Positions 1 to 6,292 of a stretch of DNA of 9,127 nucleotides are shown piece after piece. The position numbers were made by a program, and so were the translations under genes. The DNA is taken from NCBI GenBank assembly GCA_026417715.1, contig JAOACU010000010.1, forward strand, positions 13,104 to 22,230, in the 5' to 3' direction. The notes beneath the pieces are model-generated. The model had not been told where the DNA came from. It made no database searches and saw only the letters and a list, made by a program, of their open reading frames with translations. Source of the DNA: Anaerolineae bacterium. GTDB lineage: Bacteria; Chloroflexota; Anaerolineae; UBA4142. Numbering within the stretch: position 1 is the stretch's first letter; each line of letters begins with the position of its first letter.

Positions 1-520
1 CAGTCGCCGCACGCGTATTCTGTTTCCGATTCTTGTCACGATTGTCGTGGGTACACTCGTGCCGATGGCGACGCCGCTCATCGGTTCGTTGATGCTTGGC
101 AACCTGATGAAAGAATCGGGGGTGGTTGAACGACTGACGGGTGCATCGTCGAAAGAAATCGCGAATGTCGTAACGTTGTTCTTGGGGCTTGCCGTCGGCT
201 CGACGATGACTGCCGAGGCGTTTCTCAAAATTCAAACGCTGGGGATTTTGGTGCTGGGGATTCTCGCGTTTGGACTCGATACGGCGGCGGGAATTTTGTT
301 CGCCAAATTCTTGAACGTGCTCAGTCGTGGACATTTCAATCCGCTCATCGGCGCGGCAGGCATCAGCGCGTTTCCGATGGCGGCGCGCGTCGTCCAAAAA
401 TTTGGCGCGGAAGAAGATTTCGAGAATTTTTTGTTGATGCACGCGATGGGCGCGAACGCATCGGGACAAGTGGCGAGTGTGATCGCGGGTGGTGTGTTGC
501 TTGCGTTGATGGGAAAATAG
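1..520 (+). CDS. Sodium-pumping decarboxylase, beta subunit (C-terminal part)
   Basis: This is the membrane subunit of a biotin-dependent, Na+-translocating decarboxylase (oxaloacetate, methylmalonyl-CoA or glutaconyl-CoA type, OadB/MmdB/GcdB). It decarboxylates carboxybiotin and exports Na+ across the cytoplasmic membrane. The frame is open from base 2 to the TAG at 518-520, giving about 172 residues; the 5' part lies off the window. The family is usually around 370-430 residues, so a bit under half is seen. Recognisable family segments are LVPMATPLIGSLMLGNLMKE, ESGVVERL, NVVTLFLGLAVGSTM and the glycine-rich last helix GANASGQVASVIAGG, whose polar residues belong to the conserved C-terminal ion-path region in this family. 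Several hydrophobic helices are evident. A GTG at 47 is only an internal valine codon. The alpha and biotin-carrier subunits are not in the window, so the substrate cannot be assigned. The gene converges with the lut/uxaA operon. Confidence 0.9.
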   Translation, partial: SRRTRILFPILVTIVVGTLVPMATPLIGSLMLGNLMKESGVVERLTGASSKEIANVVTLFLGLAVGSTMTAEAFLKIQTLGILVLGILAFGLDTAAGILFAKFLNVLSRGHFNPLIGAAGISAFPMAARVVQKFGAEEDFENFLLMHAMGANASGQVASVIAGGVLLALMGK

Positions 521-523
521 CAA

Positions 524-568
524 TTGGGTGATTGGGTGATTGAATCACCCAATCACCTAATCACCCAA
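524..568. terminator. Word-iterated palindrome between convergent genes, probable bidirectional terminator
   Basis: The stretch consists of repeats of the word GATTGGGT followed by its complement. Bases 527-541 pair perfectly with 543-557 (15 bp), and TTGGGTGATT at 524-533 can instead pair with 559-568. It fills nearly all of the 49 bases between the stop of the decarboxylase subunit (520) and the stop of the UxaA-family gene (570). Placement between two convergent stops suggests a terminator for both transcripts, but there is no clear run of U. The function is inference; the inverted repeat is seen directly. Confidence 0.55.
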
Positions 569-569
569 C

Positions 570-2075
570 TTACATCGTCGCTCCGTGACGCCAAATCACA
601 AACTCGGCTTCGGTGGTGCCGTGTTGTTCGCTTTTCGTGCGCGCGCCTGAGGCAACCGCGATGATTTGCTCAAGCAATTCCTCAGCCGCCATTTGCATCG
701 TCACATCCTCTAGAATTTTTCCCGCGTTGAAATCCATATCGTCACTCATTCGCGCGAACAATTCGCTGTTGCTGGCAACTTTGATGCACGGCGCGATGTG
801 ACTGCCAAACAATGAACCGCGTCCCGTCGTGAACACGATGAGATTGCATCCACCCGCAAGTTCACCCGTCACCGAAGTTGGATCGTTGCCCGGCGTGTCC
901 ATAAACACCAAACCGCGCGCGTCAATCCTTTCCGCATACTCGTACACTGCCATCAACGGTGTGCTTCCACCTTTCGCAACCGCGCCCAGCGATTTCTCCA
1001 AAATCGTCGTCAAGCCGCCGACTTTGTTGCCCGGCGTGTGATTGTTGTCCACGCTAAAACCAAGCAGGCGCGCTTGCTCACTCCACCAATCGAGTCGCGC
1101 GATGAGTTTGTGCGCGACCTCCGCGCTTGCCACGCGATTCAAGAGTAACGCTTCTGCACCGAAAATTTCCGGCGTCTCTGCCAAGATGGCAGTGCCGCCT
1201 TGCGCGATGATCTTGTCCATCGTCGAGCCAACGAGCGGATTCGCGGTCACACCCGACCAACTATCGCTTCCACCGCATTGCAACGCGATTGTCAGTGCGG
1301 AAATTGGCTGTGGCGTGCGCGCACATGCGTTCACGCGCGGTAACAACTCTTCGACCGCTCGAATGCCTGCGTCCACCGTCTTGCGAAACCCTCCCTGCTC
1401 TTGAATGACGAATCCCGGCATTTGCGTCAAGTCGAAACACGTCGCGATTTGATTTTCCTCGCAACCCAGTCCCACCGCAATCGCCGCGCCGATGTTTGGA
1501 TGGCGCGCGACGTTGGCAAGTGTTCGCTGCACGTGACGATGCGATAAACTGCCGAGTACATCGCTACACCCCGCGCTATGCACAATCGGAATCACACCAT
1601 CCACATTCGGAAAATTCGCCAACCGATTCGCATCGAACGCGCGCGCGATGTGAATCGCTACGTTTGCCGCGCAGTTCGCCGAAGCGATGACTGCGATATA
1701 GTTGCGCGTACCCACACGTCCATCCGCGCGACGATACCCCAAGAACGTTCGGCGCGCGGGTTCAGGTCGCGGCGCGTCAACCACTCGATACGCGCGGGTC
1801 GTAGTGATATTGCCAACGGTAAGATTGTGCGTATGCACCCAATCGCCGGGCAAAATCGTTTGCGTGGCAATGCCAATCGGTTGACCATAGCGCCGCACCA
1901 TCGCGCCACAATCAATCTTATGTAACGCAAACTTGTGCCCTACTGGAATGTGATCACGTATCGTCAACGCGTCGCCGTGTGGCATTTGCAAAATCGTATC
2001 GCGCGCGATTTCCGTCTTGGCAATGGCAACGTCGTCATTAGAATCGAGTTGAATAGCGACCTGCGAAAAAAGCAT
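570..2075 (-). CDS. UxaA-family sugar-acid dehydratase (altronate/galactarate dehydratase family)
   Basis: This is a 501-residue member of the UxaA/GarD family, which dehydrates aldonic or aldaric acids (D-altronate to 2-keto-3-deoxygluconate, or galactarate) in the cytoplasm using a metal ion. The length matches full-size UxaA, with an N-terminal SAF domain (about 1-100, with GHKFALHKIDCGA and WVHTHNL) fused to the large catalytic domain. Family motifs are FLGYRRADGRVGTRN (111-125), QCGGSDSWSG (266-275), LTTILEKSLGAVAKGG (355-370), TPGNDPTSVTGELAGG (394-409) and TTGRGSLFGS (416-425). The start is ATG with an AGGA-type site about 10 bases upstream. It is third in a minus-strand series after lutB and lutC, 124 bases downstream of lutC. 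Related proteins split as SuyA/SuyB act on sulfolactate, so a three-carbon substrate is conceivable given the lut neighbours. Family assignment is firm; substrate is not. Confidence 0.88.
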   Translation of the reverse strand: MLFSQVAIQLDSNDDVAIAKTEIARDTILQMPHGDALTIRDHIPVGHKFALHKIDCGAMVRRYGQPIGIATQTILPGDWVHTHNLTVGNITTTRAYRVVDAPRPEPARRTFLGYRRADGRVGTRNYIAVIASANCAANVAIHIARAFDANRLANFPNVDGVIPIVHSAGCSDVLGSLSHRHVQRTLANVARHPNIGAAIAVGLGCEENQIATCFDLTQMPGFVIQEQGGFRKTVDAGIRAVEELLPRVNACARTPQPISALTIALQCGGSDSWSGVTANPLVGSTMDKIIAQGGTAILAETPEIFGAEALLLNRVASAEVAHKLIARLDWWSEQARLLGFSVDNNHTPGNKVGGLTTILEKSLGAVAKGGSTPLMAVYEYAERIDARGLVFMDTPGNDPTSVTGELAGGCNLIVFTTGRGSLFGSHIAPCIKVASNSELFARMSDDMDFNAGKILEDVTMQMAAEELLEQIIAVASGARTKSEQHGTTEAEFVIWRHGATM

Positions 2076-2199
2076 TGTTCTTCAATCCTCGTAAAGTCAA
2101 CATTGTTTTCGCATAGCATTATTCATCTCTAACGAGTAGTATTTTTCCGAATCATCCTTACTCTAGTTCCGCTTGCCTATGCGAAGAATTGGCAAAATT

Positions 2200-2838
2200 T
2201 TACCCCTCGTAACTCCACACGTGAAACACCTTGGGACCGTGAACGCCGAGCGCAAGCGTTTTTTCGATGTCCGTTGTGCGACTAGACCCTGTGATCAGAA
2301 CCGCGTGCGCGTCGTGCTTGATGCACGTGAGCATCTCGCGCAAATCCGCGCACAAATCCGTCGGACGAAAAATCGCGAGGTGCACGCGCGGCAACAATGA
2401 GACTACCTCGCCCTGTTCGGATGTCGTTCGCAATGCGAGTGTGCCGGTTTGGGGTAACACGGCGTCCGCACCAGTCACACCTAAATCGCATTGTGCGAGC
2501 GTGTGTTTATCTGCGCGCGGCGAAACGAGTTCTACATCCAACGCGCTCAAAATGTTTGCGATTCCCAGTTCGCGCAGGAATTGATTTTCCCATAGCGTCG
2601 CTTTGCGAATGTTTTCTGCGCGCACGAGTTCCGCCAGCGCGCTGGATAGTTCGATCGGGTTTTGAATGCGCCGCGTTTTTCCGCTGACGCGTTCAATCGC
2701 TGCCAACGTTGCCGCTACACGCGCGTTAGCATCGCCGGGTACGCGCGGTTCGTCTGGCAAAATTGGCATTGCTTGGCGCGCGCTATCGCGCAACGCATTG
2801 TGCACACGATTCAATATGGCATCGCGAGAAGAATTCAT
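2200..2838 (-). CDS. lutC: Lactate utilization protein C (LUD domain)
   Basis: LutC is a subunit of the LutABC complex, which oxidises L-lactate to pyruvate in the cytoplasm. Here it has 212 residues, close to the usual size, and a single LUD (DUF162) domain. Family segments are CDLGVTGADAVLPQTGTLAL, EVVSLLPRVHLAIF and, near the end, ITGSSRTTDIEKTLALGVHG followed by PKVFHVW. The ATG at 2838 is preceded by GGAGAG with 6 bases of spacing, which supports this start. The stop is TAA at 2200-2202. It follows lutB by 41 bases, a gap largely filled by a palindrome, and precedes the UxaA-family gene by 124 bases. No lutA (CCG-domain iron-sulfur subunit) is present on either side. The exact substrate is therefore inferred from the family only. 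Confidence 0.9.
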   Translation of the reverse strand: MNSSRDAILNRVHNALRDSARQAMPILPDEPRVPGDANARVAATLAAIERVSGKTRRIQNPIELSSALAELVRAENIRKATLWENQFLRELGIANILSALDVELVSPRADKHTLAQCDLGVTGADAVLPQTGTLALRTTSEQGEVVSLLPRVHLAIFRPTDLCADLREMLTCIKHDAHAVLITGSSRTTDIEKTLALGVHGPKVFHVWSYEG

Positions 2839-2854
2839 CAGTGACTCTCCATCA

Positions 2855-2891
2855 CGTATTGCGTATTACGTAATACGTATTACGCAATACG
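2855..2891. repeat. 37-base near-perfect palindrome spanning the lutB stop codon
   Basis: Bases 2855-2873 fold back on 2873-2891 with 17 of 18 pairs matching around a single central base. It is built from the word CGTATTAC and its complement. The palindrome covers the last three codons and the TAA of lutB and most of the lutB-lutC gap. As RNA it would form a hairpin between two operon genes, so it may protect the lutB message or attenuate lutC. The symmetry is seen directly; the role is inferred. Confidence 0.85.
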
Positions 2892-4292
2892 CTTTCTCCA
2901 CCACGCGCGAAAATCGGCGCGGAATTTGGGCAAGGGACGCGTCATTGTCCAGCGATTGAACGGCGGTGGTAGCATCGGCAACCACTCTCCACGCTGAAGT
3001 GGACGTTGGATGAATTTGAGGATTTGCGTACCCAGTTCATACAGCCAAGAACGCGCGAGCGCGAGTGTCCCTGCGCGCGCGCCGAGTCGCACTAGCGTTG
3101 GCGCAACTGGTTGCTCGAATGTATCACCTTCTACTGCGCGATGGCGCAAGTGCAACAAAATTTGGGGAATCGGAATTTTTACTGGACACACTTCGGCACA
3201 CGCGCCACACAACGACGAGGCGAACGGCAATGCGCCCGCACGCCTGATGCCAAACAATTGCGGCGAAACAATCGCACCGATAGGTCCTGTGTATGGCGAA
3301 TCGTACGCCAAACCACCGACTTGTTGAAAGATCGGGCAAATATTCGCGCACGCGCCACAACGAATGCACAAGAGCGTTTCGCGCGCGTGGGCATCTTGCA
3401 AAATGCGCGTGCGTCCATTATCGAGTAAAATCAAATGAAATTCGCGCGGACCGCTGGGGCGCGTGCCAGTGATGAACGTCGTATAAGCCGACAAATCGAG
3501 TCCCGCCGTGCTACGCGCCAAAAGTTGCAGAAGAATCGCCACCGAATCCCAATCAGGCACGACTTTTTCAATGCCAACGATAGCAACGTGTACTGGTGGT
3601 AACGTCGTGCACATTCGTCCATTTCCTTCGTTGGTCACGAGAACGAGTGTGCCGGTTTCGGCAATCAAAAAATTTCCGCCAGAGATGCCCATCTCGGCGC
3701 GCAAGAATTCTTCGCGCAAGTGCACACGCGCAATATCCGTCAACACGGTTGGAATCGGCGGCGCGTCCACACCCAACTTGCGTTGAAACAACTCGGCAAT
3801 GTACTCTTTGGTGTAATGCAACGAAGGATTCGTCGGATGCGAAGGACGACTGCCATCCAATTGCACGATGAACTCACCCAAATCCGTTTCGATGGCGTCG
3901 AGTCCCGCCGCGCGCAGCGCATCGTTCAACGCAATCTCTTCCGAGACCATACTTTTGACTTTGACGATGCGGCGCGCGCGATGCTGGTGCGCGATTTGGG
4001 TGACAAGCGTGTACACTTCGTTTGCATTGTTTGCCCAATGCACTTGTCCGCCGGCTTGAATCACTTTTGATTCAAGCAAGGGCAAATAGCGATCCAAATG
4101 CGTGATGGCGTGTAGGCGTAGATCATGCGCGGCTTGGCGCAAACGTTCCCAATATTCCACCCCGACGCGCTGCACGGCTTGGTCGCGTTTGATCACGGCG
4201 GTACGCGTGTTCTTGAGTGTCGCCGCGCGAATCGAGGGTGGGACGGTTTGCGTGTTGCGTCGAAAATCAATGCGAGTCGGTAATTGCGTCAC
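2880..4292 (-). CDS. lutB: Lactate utilization iron-sulfur protein LutB
   Basis: LutB is the electron-transferring subunit of the L-lactate oxidation complex, with an N-terminal LUD domain and a C-terminal bacterial ferredoxin-like region. I place the start at the GTG at 4292: GGAGG sits 7 bases before it, while an in-frame GTG at 4313 has no comparable site. This gives 470 residues, the normal family length. The LUD domain covers about residues 55-285 (KSMVSEEIALN, GISGGNFLIAETGTLVLV, CTTLPPVHVAIVGIEK, ITGTRPSGPREFHLIL). The first 4Fe-4S motif, CIRCGACANICP, has Cys309/312/315/319; the second, CGACAEVCP, has Cys362/365/369. It leads the lutB-lutC-uxaA-type series and lies opposite an M24-like gene across a divergent promoter. 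Its last three codons and stop lie inside a palindrome. LutB-like proteins without LutA could serve another hydroxyacid. Confidence 0.9.
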   Translation of the reverse strand: MTQLPTRIDFRRNTQTVPPSIRAATLKNTRTAVIKRDQAVQRVGVEYWERLRQAAHDLRLHAITHLDRYLPLLESKVIQAGGQVHWANNANEVYTLVTQIAHQHRARRIVKVKSMVSEEIALNDALRAAGLDAIETDLGEFIVQLDGSRPSHPTNPSLHYTKEYIAELFQRKLGVDAPPIPTVLTDIARVHLREEFLRAEMGISGGNFLIAETGTLVLVTNEGNGRMCTTLPPVHVAIVGIEKVVPDWDSVAILLQLLARSTAGLDLSAYTTFITGTRPSGPREFHLILLDNGRTRILQDAHARETLLCIRCGACANICPIFQQVGGLAYDSPYTGPIGAIVSPQLFGIRRAGALPFASSLCGACAEVCPVKIPIPQILLHLRHRAVEGDTFEQPVAPTLVRLGARAGTLALARSWLYELGTQILKFIQRPLQRGEWLPMLPPPFNRWTMTRPLPKFRADFRAWWRKRIA

Positions 4293-4299
4293 GACGTTG

Positions 4300-4304
4300 C
4301 CTCC
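4300..4304 (-). promoter_or_regulatory. Strong ribosome binding site deciding the lutB start
   Basis: On the minus strand the sequence reads GGAGG, then CAACGTC, then GTG. The 7-base spacing is ideal for initiation at the GTG at 4292. The in-frame upstream GTG at 4313 would place this site inside the coding region. Confidence 0.75.
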
Positions 4305-4351
4305 ATACGGCACTGCTCAGTCATATCGAATTCGCTCTTGGGAAGAAAGAG

Positions 4352-4396
4352 GTCACAGAGAAATCATTTCTCTCTGTTTTGAGCGTTCTCTGTGGC
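4352..4396 (-). repeat. CACAGAGAA inverted repeat in the lutB leader
   Basis: CACAGAGAA at 4354-4362 is complementary to TTCTCTGTG at 4386-4394 (9 bp). A competing small hairpin pairs AGAGAAA (4357-4363) with TTTCTCT (4367-4373) around a 3-base loop. Both would be in the roughly 118-base untranslated leader of lutB if the promoter at 4417-4446 is used. The two pairings exclude each other. They could act in leader regulation, or this may be another member of the intergenic word-palindrome set. The pairings are seen; the role is not known. Confidence 0.55.
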
Positions 4397-4416
4397 AAAC
4401 ATTAGCCGTTACTTTT

Positions 4417-4446
4417 ATTATAAAACAAATTCCGAATTGTGCCCAA
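4417..4446 (-). promoter_or_regulatory. Predicted sigma-70-type promoter for the lut operon
   Basis: On the minus strand the -35 box is TTGGGC (4446-4441) and the -10 box is a perfect TATAAT (4422-4417), separated by 18 bases. Transcription would start near 4410, leaving a leader of about 118 bases before the lutB GTG. The box is the mirror partner of the promoter on the other strand. Confidence 0.65.
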
Positions 4447-4451
4447 TTGGG
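4442..4451. promoter_or_regulatory. CCCAATTGGG palindrome shared by both -35 boxes
   Basis: This perfect 10-base palindrome contains the abutting -35 boxes of the two divergent promoters and is the exact symmetry centre of the promoter pair. A dimeric regulator bound here would cover both -35 regions at once. The palindrome is seen directly; its operator role is an inference. Confidence 0.45.
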
Positions 4452-4476
4452 AATTTTTATCGCTCTGCAGTATAAT
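4447..4476 (+). promoter_or_regulatory. Predicted sigma-70-type promoter for the M24-like gene
   Basis: The -35 box is TTGGGA (4447-4452) and the -10 box is a perfect TATAAT (4471-4476), with an 18-base spacer. The start point would lie near 4483, about 25 bases before the ATG at 4508. This leaves room for the AAGGG ribosome site 9 bases before the start codon. Confidence 0.7.
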
Positions 4477-4507
4477 CCCTAACAAACCTCGTGAAGGGCT
4501 AGATTGA

Positions 4508-5596
4508 ATGAACGAATTTGAATTCAAACAACAACAAATTCGCACGCTACTTGCGGAGAAAAATCTCGATGCGTTGTGGCTCCAGCGCGTTAGCAGTTTC
4601 GCGTGGGCAACGTGTGGCGGCGCATCGTACATCAACACGGCAACGACCACCGGGGTAGCATCGCTCTTCATCACACCGCACGCGCGCTATGTCATCACCA
4701 ACAACATCGAAGCCAAGCGGTTGGAGCGAGAACAAGGGTTGGGTGAACAAGGTTGGGAATTTCGCGTTGCCGATTGGCATGCCGTCAATCCTGCGATTAC
4801 CGAACTTGCGCGCGGCTTGCGCGTTGGCTCCGACTTTCCTACGCCCAACACAACCGATTTGACAAACGAAATCGCGCGCCTGCGCGCAAACCTCACTCCT
4901 GCAGAAGGCGAGCGGATGCGCGCGCTCGGCAAGTTGTGCGCGGAGGCGATGCACGCGGCGATTCGCGCGGTGCGCCCCGGACAAACCGAATTTGAAATCG
5001 CCGCGCGACTGGGCGCAGAAGTACAAGCGCGCGGTGCGCAACCCATTGTCCTTCTGATTGCAACGGACGAACGCATCTTTGCGCATCGTCATCCGCTCCC
5101 CACGCCGAAACAACTTGAAAAGTACGCGATGCTCGTGCTGGTCGGACGCAAGTGGGGCTTGTGCTGTTCACTCACCCGACTCGTTCATTTTGGCAAACTG
5201 TCTGACGAAATTCGGCGCAAGATGGAAGCGTGTGCGCGTGTGGACGCGACGTTCATTGCAAACACGCGTCCCAACGCGCGCGTGCGCGAGGTGTTTCAGC
5301 GCGCGCTCGATGCATACGCGGACACGGGCTTTGCAGAGGAGTGGCGCTTGCATCATCAAGGGGGCGCGGCGGGGTACGAACCGCGCGAGTATCTCGGTAC
5401 GCTCAACTCGAACGATCTAGTCGCGCGCGGTCAAGCGTACGCGTGGAATCCATCCATCACAGGGGTCAAATCGGAGGACACGATTTTGGTGGGCGAGACG
5501 CACAACGAAATCGTCACCGCGATTCCGGATTGGGAAACGATTCGCGTGACGGTGGGGGATCAGATCATCGAACGTCCAGCGATTCTGGAACAATGA
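4508..5596 (+). CDS. M24 (creatinase/aminopeptidase P fold) protein with degenerate metal site
   Basis: The protein has 362 residues and two parts: an N-terminal creatinase-like domain (about 1-125) and a C-terminal pita-bread M24 domain (about 130-350). Active M24 peptidases bind two metals through Asp, Asp, His, Glu and Glu. Aligned by eye, the first Asp is near Val210 and the second is Ser221, in the segment GRKWGLCCSLTRLVHFG. A His remains in LHHQGGAAGY (His283). The first Glu is lost around WNPSITG, and the last Glu survives in KSEDTI (Glu323). With three of five ligands missing, ordinary Xaa-Pro peptidase activity is unlikely. The retained HHQGG and RHPLPT segments look conserved rather than decayed, so it may be an M24 subfamily with another chemistry, as creatinase is, or a binding protein. 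The ATG follows AAGGG by 9 bases. It is divergent from, and probably co-regulated with, the lut operon. Confidence 0.82.
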   Translation: MNEFEFKQQQIRTLLAEKNLDALWLQRVSSFAWATCGGASYINTATTTGVASLFITPHARYVITNNIEAKRLEREQGLGEQGWEFRVADWHAVNPAITELARGLRVGSDFPTPNTTDLTNEIARLRANLTPAEGERMRALGKLCAEAMHAAIRAVRPGQTEFEIAARLGAEVQARGAQPIVLLIATDERIFAHRHPLPTPKQLEKYAMLVLVGRKWGLCCSLTRLVHFGKLSDEIRRKMEACARVDATFIANTRPNARVREVFQRALDAYADTGFAEEWRLHHQGGAAGYEPREYLGTLNSNDLVARGQAYAWNPSITGVKSEDTILVGETHNEIVTAIPDWETIRVTVGDQIIERPAILEQ

Positions 5597-5601
5597 CGGA
5601 G

Positions 5602-5654
5602 GACGAAAGACGGAGGACGAACGACGAATGCTCGTTCGTCCTCCGTCCTTCGTC
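5602..5654. terminator. Long hairpin between convergent genes, probable bidirectional terminator
   Basis: Bases 5602-5624 pair with 5632-5654: 22 of 23 positions match, around a 7-base loop. The arms are made of iterations of GACGGAGGACGAA-like words. The element begins 5 bases after the TGA of the M24-like gene (5594-5596) and its right end touches the sodB stop (5654-5656). The GC-rich stem between two convergent stops fits a shared terminator, although no T-run follows on either strand. Confidence 0.65.
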
Positions 5655-6229
5655 TAAAGATTCGATGCTACGAACTTCCAGTTCACCAAATTCCAAAATG
5701 CTTCCACATACTTGGGACGCGCGTTGCGATAGTCAATGTAGTACGCGTGTTCCCACACATCGCAAGTGAGTAGTGGCGTTTTGCCCTCGGTCAACGGACA
5801 GCCCGCGTTGCTGGTGCTCACAATCGCCAGTGAGCCATCGGGATTTTTCACTAGCCACGCCCAGCCCGAACCAAACGTGCCAATCGCAGTGGCGGTGAAT
5901 TTCTCTTTGAACGCGGCAAACGAGCCAAACGCTTGGTTGATTGCTTCTGCCAGTGCGCCACTTGGTTCGCCACCTGCATTGGGCGCAAGACAATTCCAGT
6001 AGAAGGTGTGATTCCACACTTGCGCCGCGTTGTTGAAAATCGCACCGCTCGATTTTTTGACGATCTCCTCCAGCGGCAAATTCTCAAACTCGGTGCCGAC
6101 GATCAATTTGTTCAGGTTCGCCACATAGGTCGCGTGATGCTTGCCATAGTGATACTCGATCGTCTCTGCCGAGATGTACGGCGCGAGCGCGTCTTTGGCG
6201 TACGGCAATTCAGGCAATTTGTGTTCCAT
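5654..6229 (-). CDS. sodB: Superoxide dismutase, iron type
   Basis: This cytoplasmic enzyme dismutates superoxide to oxygen and hydrogen peroxide. It has 191 residues, the standard length for a Fe/Mn-type SOD. The metal ligands are His27 (EYHYGKHH), His74 (AAQVWNHTFYW), Asp157 and His161 (DVWEHAYYIDYRNARP). Gln70 in the AAQVWNH segment and SNAGCPL near 140-146 match the iron form; from memory the whole sequence is very close to E. coli SodB. A manganese or cambialistic metal preference cannot be excluded from sequence alone. The ATG at 6229 is preceded by GGAGG with 6 bases of spacing. It is the last gene of the minus-strand series and lies 57 bases after pyrophosphatase, with a candidate promoter of its own. 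The stop is TAG, touching the hairpin at 5602-5654. No signal peptide is seen. Confidence 0.95.
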   Translation of the reverse strand: MEHKLPELPYAKDALAPYISAETIEYHYGKHHATYVANLNKLIVGTEFENLPLEEIVKKSSGAIFNNAAQVWNHTFYWNCLAPNAGGEPSGALAEAINQAFGSFAAFKEKFTATAIGTFGSGWAWLVKNPDGSLAIVSTSNAGCPLTEGKTPLLTCDVWEHAYYIDYRNARPKYVEAFWNLVNWKFVASNL

Positions 6230-6264
6230 CGCTCTCCTCCTTGAGTGAATTTGGTTTCGCTAAC

Positions 6265-6292
6265 ATTGTATCACGCTTGACAGCGATTACAA
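6265..6292 (-). promoter_or_regulatory. Candidate promoter of sodB
   Basis: On the minus strand there is a -10 box TACAAT (6270-6265) with an upstream TG, as in extended -10 promoters. TTGTAA (6292-6287) lies 16 bases before it as a partial -35 box. The -35 overlaps the pyrophosphatase stop codon. It would let sodB be expressed apart from the upstream genes. The match is moderate. Confidence 0.45.

Noticed and set aside
1042..1404. Open frame of about 120 codons on the + strand inside the UxaA-family gene
   Set aside because: It is antisense to well-conserved dehydratase motifs, has no ribosome site and shows no family resemblance. Such frames are expected in GCGC-rich DNA.
2170..2200. TTGCC...GGCAA stem followed by AATTTT on the + strand near the lutC end
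   Set aside because: Only a 5-base stem, and on the strand opposite to the operon's transcription.
4313..4313. GTG at 4313 as lutB start
   Set aside because: The GGAGG site lies between this codon and the GTG at 4292, with ideal spacing only to the latter.
4547..5113. 188-codon open frame on the - strand inside the M24-like gene
   Set aside because: The + strand reading shows a clear M24 fold; the antisense product is Arg/Cys-rich and unlike any family.
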